NCBI RefSeq assembly: GCF_051106095.1 | Contig: NC_135791.1 | Location: 6,148,501-6,212,500 of the forward strand | Origin: Pogona vitticeps | Lineage: Eukaryota > Chordata > Lepidosauria > Squamata > Agamidae | Direction: 5' to 3' | DNA length: 64,000 nt | Position numbers and translations under genes: made by a program | Shown: in pieces, positions 55,048 to 64,000 of the stretch | Layout of the letters: the number at the start of each line of letters is the position of its first letter | Position numbering within the stretch: the first letter of the stretch is position 1 | The notes under the pieces: generated by a model | Told to the model about the DNA's origin: nothing | The model's database searches: none | The model's input: only the letters and a program-made list of their open reading frames with translations

Positions 55048-55183
55048 CAGTGGTCCCCAACCTTGGGCCTCCAGATGTTCTTGGACTTCAACTCCCAGAA
55101 ATCCTGGCCAGCAGAAGTGGTAGTGAAGGCTTCTGGAAATTGCAGTCCAAGAACATCTGGAGGCCCAAGGTTGGGGACCACTG
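55048..55183. mobile_element. hAT-like hairpin MITE with 8-bp duplication
   Basis: cagtggtccccaaccttggg to cccaaggttggggaccactg, 136 bp, almost wholly palindromic. The flanks gtttaggg (55040-55047) and atttaggg (55184-55191) match at 7 of 8 positions, as expected for a hAT target duplication. Confidence 0.8.
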
Positions 55184-56691
55184 ATTTAGGGACTCGAACG
55201 TGACTTGGAAAAATGGCTCTGGGTCGTGATTCGAATCCAAGTCTGGCCCTCACCCCCCACTCAGAGTCAAGTCATCCGTGCAACTTGAGTCGGACTTGAC
55301 AGCAAGTTGCGACTCAGGAGTCCCCCATATTTGCTATCTGGTCTTCTTCCTCAGGCAACGGAATGTTCCGGGTCAGCTCTGTTGTGGGTGGACAACCATC
55401 GGCAAGCTAGCCAGGGTCTGTTTGGGTGTCAGGTCCTCTTGCTCTCTCCCTGAGGGGCCATCTGGCCCAAAAGGTGAAATGCCTCCCCCCCCCTCAGTGA
55501 GCCATTCAAAAACAAACAAACCAACCAGCAAGGCTGACATGGCCCCTTCTATATCCCCCATTTGAAGGCACCGCAGTGAATGGGCAACTGCATCACCTCA
55601 GGTCTGAGGTGGGATCGTGACGTACATCCTTCCCAAATCCGTCCGAGGGCCGAGCGGAACAAAGGGTGCACTCACAACCCAGCCGCCTGCCAACAGACAG
55701 AGCCGTGTGTGTTGCTGAATGTGACACGGCTTGGAGGGTAGGGGTGGGTGAGATCTGAAGAGAGACAGACGTTTCCCACACAGGGCTGTGGGCAGCGCCG
55801 TGTGTCCCTCGCCACACAGCCACAAATATACTCCCGGTCGGTGACGGCGAGGAGAACCGCACGGCAGCTTTCCGCATGGAAGGATATCCCACAGGATGTG
55901 GGTATAAATGCTTCATGGATTCTTTACCACACTGAGAGATTCCTGGCTTTACAAATGAGATTAAAACTGGATTCTGCTCACTGCTTGGAAAAGTTATGTT
56001 CTGGGATTACAACTCCCATAATTCCCCCCACTGTCCTGGAAAATTCTGAGCGCTCTAGTCCAAAAAAGTAACTTTTCCAAGCTTTGTCCCCACTTCATCT
56101 CAGTTAGTAATGCAGGGGAAACAATTTATGGCACAGTTCCTCAGTCTGTCACCTTCTAGCCGGGTGGAACTACAGTGCCCATCCTCCCCTCAGCCCATTC
56201 TGGGGAGATGGGAGCTATCGCCCAGCATATTCAGAAGGCGCCTGTTAGAGGAAGCCTAACCTACCCCCTCAAGCCTGAAGTTTCATTTGCCTCAGAAATC
56301 CCTCCTGCCCCTTTTCTATCACAAATTTCCTGAGACGGCTTGCTGTCAAAAAAAAAAAAATCCATTTTCTCGAAATTGGCACCTGCTCCCTTATCTCGCT
56401 CGCTGTGCGGGTTGGGCTTATTTTTGCATGCTTCCTCAATAAAACATTTAAGCAGATTCCAATGTGGATATGTTCAGCCGACTGCTTTATCATATATAAT
56501 GGAATGCGGAAAATGCAGTGACTAAGTAACAAAAGGAAAAGTCCCTTTTGGAAACATGGGGAAAGCCATATTCCCCAACTGCATGGGGAAGATATCCCAC
56601 ATAAACACACAGAGAGAGAAAATGCCACTAGGAGCCTGTGTTGCCTGTCTCCAGGAAAGATGGTAGGAAGGCCTAGAGATTCATCCATCTA

Positions 56692-57118
56692 CAGTGGTGC
56701 CTTGCTAGACGATGATAATCTGTTCCACTGAAATTGCTGTTTAGCAAAATCATTGTCTAGCGAAAAGCATTTCCCCATTGGAATGCATTGAAACCTGTTT
56801 AATGCATTCCAATGGGGAAGAACCGCCGTTGTCTAGCGAAGATCGGCCATAGGAAAGCCGCTTTGCGAACCGCCGATCCGCTGTTTAAATCGATGTCTTG
56901 CGAAGCTTAGGTCCCGAAAACACCTGTTTTGTGAGCACGGAGGGAGCTGTCAAAATCGTCGCCTAGCGAAAATCCGTTTGCGGAGCAGGGACCAAACATT
57001 GTCCAGCAAAATTCCCCCATAGGAATCACTGTTTTGCGAATCGCTATAGCGATTGCAAAAAGTCAATGTCTAGCGAAAAAACTGTCATGCGGGGTAACTG
57101 TCTAGCGAGGCACCACTG
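56692..57118. mobile_element. Palindromic TA-flanked element, 'ctagcgaa' type
   Basis: cagtggtgccttgctagacg to gtctagcgaggcaccactg, TA on both sides. Same subfamily as 14461 and less worn; tagcga occurs six times. Confidence 0.85.
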
Positions 57119-59389
57119 TACTCAGGAAGAAGCCGAGAAGAGCTTGTTTCTTCTTCCTTAGCAGAGACAATGCTCTAGGACAGGATTCCATCAGCCTTCC
57201 TGGTGTTTTCTAGATGTGTTGGACTCTTATCGCCCAGAAAGGCAAAACTACCACAGCCAGCCTCCCCCGGCAGCTATCCTCCCATCACCCCAGACCACAC
57301 AACTTCTAGAAGTGGCATTCTTGCTAGGTATGACTCTCCCTTCTTCTACTGCCACCTGTTCTGGAACGACAGAGAGGGAGCGGATGATGTCTCTCCCCAA
57401 CCCTGATAAGCTAATTTCTCATCCCATGAAATATATCATAAAGGGTTTTAAGGCATGTAAAAAATTTTGGGCAACATGGCTTCAGAATGCCATTAATTGA
57501 AATAAAGTACACTGGCTGGAGGATCCTGGAGGTCGTCATCTTAAAAAGTCACTTCTCCAAGCCTCCTGCGTGAATCGAAGCAGTTGCCGAGACCCGGCTG
57601 TGACCCGCTTGCCCTCAACTCCGCCAGCCCTTTGCACCAGAGAAACGCAAAGCAGACAAGCCTTGATGCGGGACAAGCAGGTCTGCCGGGAGCATCTCTC
57701 CCACCGCCGAAACGCCTTCCCTGGCAACAGTCCTGGTTCCTTCCAGGCCCTGGTTCTCAGGAAGCTTGGAGCCTGGCAGCAATGGAAGTGCCTCGCGAAA
57801 CACCGAGGGATGAAAGAGGCCTCTGTGAATATCACACAGAGACCGCTACTCTTGACGGCAGGCTGCCTGCAATAACCACAGTGGAAAATCCAATATTTAC
57901 ATTCACTTTGGACACACCATCTTGTGTTTCTACCTTGTGCTCCACCAACAAGCAGCCCAGCAGGGCACGGGGAACAAAGGAGGCAGTGTGGGGGTTAGGG
58001 CGCAGGGGGGGGGGACCCGTACCTTCGGCCTTCAGAAGAGAGGCCAGCTTTCAAGGGGAAGGGAAGGCTGAATGGAGCAAAGTGGAGGGGACCCAAGTTC
58101 TCCGGCCACTTCGCGTTGTTTTATGAGCCTGGAGCTAAAAACACACCAGGCTGCGATCTCCACACGACAAACCCACTGGTCTACTAAGGTATACGCAGGA
58201 ATGTAGGAGTTTTAAAGTGACGCTAGTTCTGTTGGCAGCAAATTCCCCACCCGGTTGTGAACTACGTTATTCTGACCATGCAAAGGATTCAAGTCAAGCA
58301 AGGGGGTCTCGCCGGCCACCTGAGGACTTGCTCGGCATAGCTGGAAAATAGAAGTATCAACCCTATGGCACTCTGTACGCCCTTCTGCCTGCCTGCATAA
58401 CGAAGACCAGCACATACAGTAACCAAGAAGCATCCTTAACCCAGAAACCGAGATCATGAACATTTCTGTAGGCTAGGATTTGAAATGTTCCCATTTGACA
58501 TTCTTGATTAATCTCCTTCCAAAGTCCTTTTCCCTGAAGTGCAACCACGACTGGATGCTTGGATGAAAACGTCTAGAATCTCCGTCCTCTGGTTATGTTG
58601 GCTGGAGGATTCTGGGACTCGTAGTCCAAAATACCAACTTCTCCAAGCTCTATCCAGTTACAAAGCACATATACATTTTTTTCCCTTGCTGTCCATTCCA
58701 ATTTAATGTTACATTGCCTACTGATGTTAACCACAAAAGAAACAGACCGGAATTTAGTTTCCCAGTTCCAAATCACAACAGCTGCAATAATCTGCACCAG
58801 AGTACAGCATCTATCATCATAAAATGACGATAAAAGCGGTCGAACCATGCAACGGAATCCATATATTCCTTACTTCCTTTTAATTTTAAAGATTTTGTTA
58901 AAGGCAAACACAGGATAACCAGTAATCAAACTAAGCTTACAACGTGGTTGCTAATTACAAAATTGATACTCATATGTACATATAAATCATTGTATATCGG
59001 GGTATAACTGCTTCTCATTCAGCCAGTCTTAAAAAGAAGAGTGAAGCAGGAGTGCAATCAAACGTAAAAAGGTGCATAATATTCTGGGAAAGATCTGAGT
59101 GTCAGCTAAATATGTTAGACCATAAAGAACCATGTGTTGCTAGAGCGCTTTTATGGATGCTTTTTCTAGAGAAGTTGAAAAAGATAAAGGCAAACTTGCC
59201 GAAGTTGCCAGCTTTGGCATGATCTTTTTGCCTCTGGACTTCTTGACGAAGAGTGTAGTTACATAGGCATCCAGCTCACATTTTGGACTGCTTGGGCTGC
59301 GTTCTGATCTGAACCATTTCCAGGTAACCACATGATGTACAAGGAATAGTGATCCAGCCTTCCTCTTGGTCCCGCCACCTTCACAAATG

Positions 59390-59700
59390 TGTCTGATGGG
59401 GAAAAGGGGAGAGGGCCTTCTCTGTTGCTGCCCCCAGACTTTGGAACTCCCTCCCACTGGAGGCCCGCCTGGCCCCATCTTTGCTGTCCTTTTGCAAGCA
59501 AGAGAAGACCTTTCTCTTCAGGCAAGCCATGCCTTGTTACTCATTGTTCTTAGGTTTAAATATTGTCTTTTAACGATGTCAACCACCATTGCATACTCAT
59601 TGTTTTCAACTTTAAATATTATCTTCCAACGCTGTAAACTGCCTTGGGTCTTTTTCGAGGAGAAAGGTGAGATAAAAATATTTTAAATAACTAAAGAACT
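59390..59700 (+). mobile_element. L2/CR1-clade LINE 3' tail
   Basis: ggagagggccttctctgttg, tttggaactccctcccactg, aagacctttctcttcaggca and aactgccttgggtctttttc, ending in gataaaaatattttaaataa. Confidence 0.6.
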
Positions 59701-60594
59701 GAACTTTTATTGATCTAGCAATAAGGGCTACTGCTTTTGGGGACCAGTTTGAAATTATCCTTTGACAGATGGAAGGATCATTTTAAGAGCAATCGCTCCT
59801 GGCAAAGTGACCCTTTCTGATGCAATCAGACACACTCTTTTCTTGCAATCCGATTGCAATCCGTGTTTTTCCACTAGTGCCACATCCCACACTTTTTTAT
59901 ACCATAAGTCGGTTATTAAAATCCTTCCCATCCTGACAAAGCTTACAGTCCAGAAGATGACACGAGGGAGATAACAGAAGGAAGGAAAATGGAAGCAAGG
60001 TCTACCCGCTGGCATACCATAATAGTCCTCCTCCGAGAGCCAACATGGGAGGGTAGTTGGGAAAGCTGGTGGACTAGGATCTGAGGAACTCAGGTTCAAT
60101 TTCCTACTGAGCTACGGCTGAAAATCTGGAATTCTGTGACTCATCACATCTGTAGGATTCAGATGCCCCATCTTGCAACTGCAGTATTTTGTAACAGAAC
60201 GCCTTTGACACTCTAAAATGAGACCAACTGGTGTCAGTCTGACGGCATCCAGTCCAAATGATGAAACACACAAAAACAGAACAGACGTCTGCAAAATTAA
60301 AAATCTGGGGGGAGCGCTCTTCATACCATAGCCTGTGTCCTAATCCAGGCTGTGACCCAACTTCTTACAGAGGGAGCACCCACTGCCCTACAGCATTAGC
60401 TGGGCACCATCTCTCTCGCACTCTCTCGCGCAGAAAGAAAAGAGGGCCTGAAAATGAATGAAAAGTTTTCCCAGCCTTTGCAAGCAGGGTCTCTAAAGTG
60501 ACTCCTAAGGAGATGTCAGACACAATTTATTTGTCTAGCCCTAGAAGAAGCAAAATCCCTTTAAAACGTAGCATAAAATCTATAAAATCTTAAA

Positions 60595-61080
60595 AAGCAG
60601 AGACATTGCCTTGCTGACAAAGGTCCGCCTAGTCAAAGCTATGGTTTTTCCAGCAGCGATGTATGGAAGTGAGAGCTGGGCCATAAAGAAGGCTGACTGC
60701 CGAAGAATTGATGCTTTTGAATTGTGGTGCTGGAGGAGGCTCTTGAGAGTCCCCTGGACTGCAAGAACAAACCTATTCATTTGGAAGGAAATCAACCCTG
60801 AGTGCTCAACTGGAAGGATAGATCCTGAATCTGAGGCTCCAATACTTTGGCCATCTCATGAGAAGAGAAGACTCCCTGGAAAAGACCCTGATGTTGAGAA
60901 AGTGTGACGGCAAGAGGAGAAAGGCAGCGACAGAGGATGAGATGGTTGGACAGTGTCATTGAAGCGACCAACACGACTTTGACCCAACTCTGGGAGGGAG
61001 TGGAAGACAGGAGGGCCTGGCGTGCTCTGGTCCATGGGGTCACGAAGAGTCGGACACGACTTAACAACTAAACAACAATA
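60595..61080 (+). mobile_element. BovB/RTE LINE 3' end
   Basis: The + frame reads VRLVKAMVFPAAMYGSESWA, LWCWRRLLRVPWTARTN and EINPECS. The tail continues ccatggggtcacgaagagtc and gacacgacttaacaactaaa. Close relative of 25615. 5'-truncated, as usual for LINEs. Confidence 0.85.
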
Positions 61081-61907
61081 ACATGTAGCATCTCCACTGC
61101 ATTTCACAGCAGAAGGAGAAAAGCAAGGAAGTTAGGTTTTGCAAAGCAAGCCTTTAAAAATGGAAAGCCTGAGAGAGAGAAAAAAATACTGTTCAATTCC
61201 ACCCCTCTCCATTTTGAGGATGGCTGGGAATAAGATTTCCTGACATTTTTTACCCCAGACCCTTTCTGGCCCTTGTACCTCTGGACAGGCGAGGTATTCC
61301 TAAATAGTAGGCCCCACAGGGGCACACCATTAATTAAAGGAAATTGGTCAGGTCAGAAGCACAGGGAATTCTTTATATCAAAATTCAGAGGCACTCAATG
61401 AAATTGCAGTGTGGTGAGGACAAAACGAAGAAAATATTTCTCGCAAGCAATGAAACCTGAAGGCATGAGACACTGTAATAATGGCCATCAGCCCGGAAGG
61501 CTTTAAAGGGAGATCAGGGGGGAAAAACTGTAGAAGAGAAATCTGTGAAAAGTGATCGCCCGGCATGGCTTAACGGCAGAGGTAGAAAAGCTACTCACGA
61601 AATCCCACAGCATGCCTGACAGTTGGCCAGACGGACTTCTGGGAGTTGTAGGCCCCCAAAGTAATTTATCCTAGCTGTGTGTCAAGGCAACGTTACCCTT
61701 ACAGTACCGAGAGGGAGAGAAGATACAAGTGAAATCCATTCCATTATCCACCAAGAAAGAATAATGGTCCAGCCCCACTGCCGACGCTCCTGGGATATAA
61801 AAACTGTACTGAGATAACAGTGTGGTTTTTTGCCTGTGTACTTGGCTGGCTGCTGCATTGCACTGTCTAGCCCTAAAAGAAGCAAAATCCCTTTAAAAAG
61901 TCGTATA

Positions 61908-62282
61908 TAGTGGTGCCTCGCTAGACAATTACCTCACAAAACGGTTAATTCGCAAGACGATGGGGTTTTGCGATCGCTACAGCGCTTCGCAAAACAGTTT
62001 TCCCTATGGGCGATTTTTGCTAGACAATGTTTTAGTCCGTGCTTCGCAAGGTGTTTTTTCGGGACAGTTTTTCGCAAGATGACGATTTTGAGAGCTGGGT
62101 CCGTGGATTCGCAAAACGGTTTTCCTTTGGGCAATTTTCACAAGATGACGATTCCCCCCCCCCGGAACACATTAAATATATTTCAATGCATTCCAATGGG
62201 AAACTGCATTTCACAAGACGATGTTTTCGCAAGACAGCGATTTTCGCGGAACAAATTAACATTGTCTTGCGAGGCACCACTG
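61908..62282. mobile_element. Palindromic TA-flanked element, 'cgcaagacgat' type
   Basis: tagtggtgcctcgctagaca to cattgtcttgcgaggcaccactg-type end, TA on both sides. Internal words are cgcaagacgatg, cgcaaaacgg and cacaagatgacg. Confidence 0.8.
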
Positions 62283-62965
62283 TATAATGTAACATCTCTA
62301 ATGTGAGCATCTCTAATATACAATGGAAAGATCTCTAATATTCATGCATCTCTACGTAAGCATCTCTAATAAAATGTAAGCATCTCTGACATTCAAGTGA
62401 GGCTAATTAGAGTTTAGTTACAAAGACAGTTCAGCAACGCAAACAAAGGTTTCCCTTCCCACCATTCAAGAAGATTTATAATTCAAAAGAATGGGTGAAT
62501 TTGCTAAGTGGCTGCCTAGCCATTTCTATGTCCACATCCAAATATATTTCATAAAGATGTTTTTAAAGTGACTTGATTTTATTTTACTGGATATTATTTC
62601 AAAAGCTCCCGAGGACTGACGTTCAGGCACCGGAGGCCGGTCGGTCTTAATTATTTCTTTATCCAGACAGAATGAGGCAACTGGCTCAGGCAGCGAAATG
62701 TGGGTGGAAGGAGCCGGAGGGACCGGTCGTTGGACATTTCTGAATTGCCTCCCTCTGAGCCATTCCTCTTTGTCGGATGAGAGAGGTCTCCATGCCACAG
62801 AAACGGCCCTCCATTTCGCTGCCCTCAGGGACAGTGAAGGACACAGTCCCATTTGTGTTGCCACAATAAAAATTGTCTACTAGTACCTTTTGCTTCTGTA
62901 CACAGAAAAAAGGGGGAGGCACGACACACTAACTTATCCTTTGCCACAGCAAACATAACACCCTA

Positions 62966-63050
62966 CATGGTTGTTGTGGGTTTTTCGGGCTCTTTGGCCG
63001 TAGTCTGAAGGTTGTCCTTCCTGACATTTCGCCAGTCTCTGTGGCCAGCC
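62966..63050 (-). mobile_element. Retroelement tail fragment (possibly Penelope-like)
   Basis: tggttgttgtgggtttttcg, ctgacatttcgccagtctct and gtggccagcc match the tail at 31524-31665 in reverse. This copy is not a fold-back. Confidence 0.5.
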
Positions 63051-63329
63051 CATTGAGGGCCACAAGACAGAGGAGGCGCCTTTAATTTCTCAGAACTGTT
63101 TCTGCCAGGGTGATTTTCCCAGTGTAGGCAATTTTCAAAAGTTAAAGACTACCTCACCTCTTCCCAGGGCTCCCCACAGCTTCCACAGGATAGAAGCCTT
63201 GGGACCTTTGGAGGAGCCCTGGAAATTTTTAATTAATGAAAGACTGTAACAGCCGAGGGCACCTTCAGTTTTATGTGGTGTGAGTTCCACTACTGGATTT
63301 CAGCCACACTGTAATCACATCTTTAGGCT

Positions 63330-63565
63330 GCTTAAAATGCTACAGAAATGTTGTGGCACCTTAAAGATGAACTTATCTATATATTTCTGTGGAAAAAGCC
63401 ACTTCGTCAGACAAAAGATGGTGTGGACTTGTCCACAAAAGCTCACATTTAAAAAAAAGTTAGTATTTTAAGTACCACCACATGTTTTGTCATTACTTCG
63501 CTATTTTTATTTTGTTTTCACCTATAATGCTTGCAGAGACTAACACGGCGACCCCTTCTACAGCT
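63330..63565. mobile_element. Reptile dispersed retroelement fragment
   Basis: gttgtggcaccttaaagatg, agccacttcgtcagacaaaa, ccacaaaagctcacattt and gagactaacacggcgacccc are the parts of a widespread reptile repeat I recall by sequence but cannot classify securely. Confidence 0.4.
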
Positions 63566-64000
63566 CCAAAAACTGTTCAGTCTTCTGAGCGCCCATATCT
63601 TTTCATCAGAGATGTCACCAAAAGAGCGGGTGGGGAAAACAGGAAACAGGGTTAGAAACAGATCAAGATACATGTCAGCAAATCCTCTCCTTTCATTTCA
63701 AGACTCTGAACATGTAGGTATGTTTGCTTCCAGATCATCCTCCTCGGACACACACAAACACAAACACATGCACACTGACTCTAACAACTTACTCAGAATT
63801 TAGGAAACCCATTTTCTTGATTACAACTCCCAGGAGCAGAGATTTGATAAGACTGGGGTACTTGGAGAAAGACATTCCATACATGCAGGCAGTGTAGACC
63901 AAAAGAAGCACCATCACCAAACTCATCTCTAAGTTCTTATTTTATCTGATGAGAAGATCAAAACCTAAAACCTTTATCAATTGTTTTGGCAGCCTAATAA

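Larger units (their letters stand above)
54031..64000 (-). other. EXTL1 intron 1 (incomplete)
   Basis: At least 9.97 kb. EXT-family exon 1 is large (about 960 nt in EXT1) and would give a long open minus frame; none exists here, so exon 1 lies to the right. The intron holds the elements listed below. In the stretches 54040-55040, 55200-56690, 57120-59390 and 63100-64000 I see no exon and little that I can name. Confidence 0.7.

Noticed and set aside
1-64000. Retroviral, LTR-bearing or Polinton-like elements, CRISPR arrays, rRNA genes
   Set aside because: I looked for the usual landmarks and saw none that I could support.

Overview
The window is vertebrate nuclear DNA and most likely comes from a squamate reptile (lizard or snake). 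The genes have many short exons with GT-AG introns. The intergenic and intronic DNA is full of repeats typical of squamates: BovB/RTE LINEs, CR1-type LINE tails, a tRNA-headed SINE ending in a pyrimidine-rich ctttacc tail (Sauria-SINE-like), a second tRNA-derived SINE, and many short palindromic DNA-transposon derivatives. I cannot name the species.

Two host genes are resolved to the base. SLC30A2 (zinc transporter ZnT2) lies complete on the + strand: eight coding exons from 12318 to 24324, 375 residues, starting in a CpG island. EXTL1 (exostosin-like glycosyltransferase 1, heparan-sulfate synthesis) lies on the - strand: ten exons from 54030 down to 32219 match exons 2-11 of the EXT1/EXTL1 plan, and exon 1 must lie beyond the right edge. 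The two genes are tail to tail, about 7 kb apart, as I recall for human 1p36, which supports the EXTL1 call. They act in separate pathways (vesicular zinc loading and heparan-sulfate chain growth).

Left part (1-11900): no intact gene. At 3359-4503 there is an exon-1-like relic of a CNNM (cyclin M) magnesium-transporter gene with a 351-codon open frame, changed signature residues, a deletion and a frameshift. The rest is repeats, including an old RTE LINE split by a CR1 tail. Middle (11900-24733): CpG island and SLC30A2. Between the genes (24734-31930): LINE fragments and a large inverted repeat, no gene recognised. Right part (31930-64000): EXTL1 and its long first intron.

The most striking non-genic pattern is a family of ten palindromic elements (375-550 bp for most) bounded by cagtggtgcc/ggcaccactg ends and TA duplications. 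Each copy is built from one short word repeated in both orientations, and the word differs between subfamilies. Fold-back copies of other retroelements also recur. I recognised no retroviral or other capsid- or envelope-bearing element, CRISPR array or rRNA gene.
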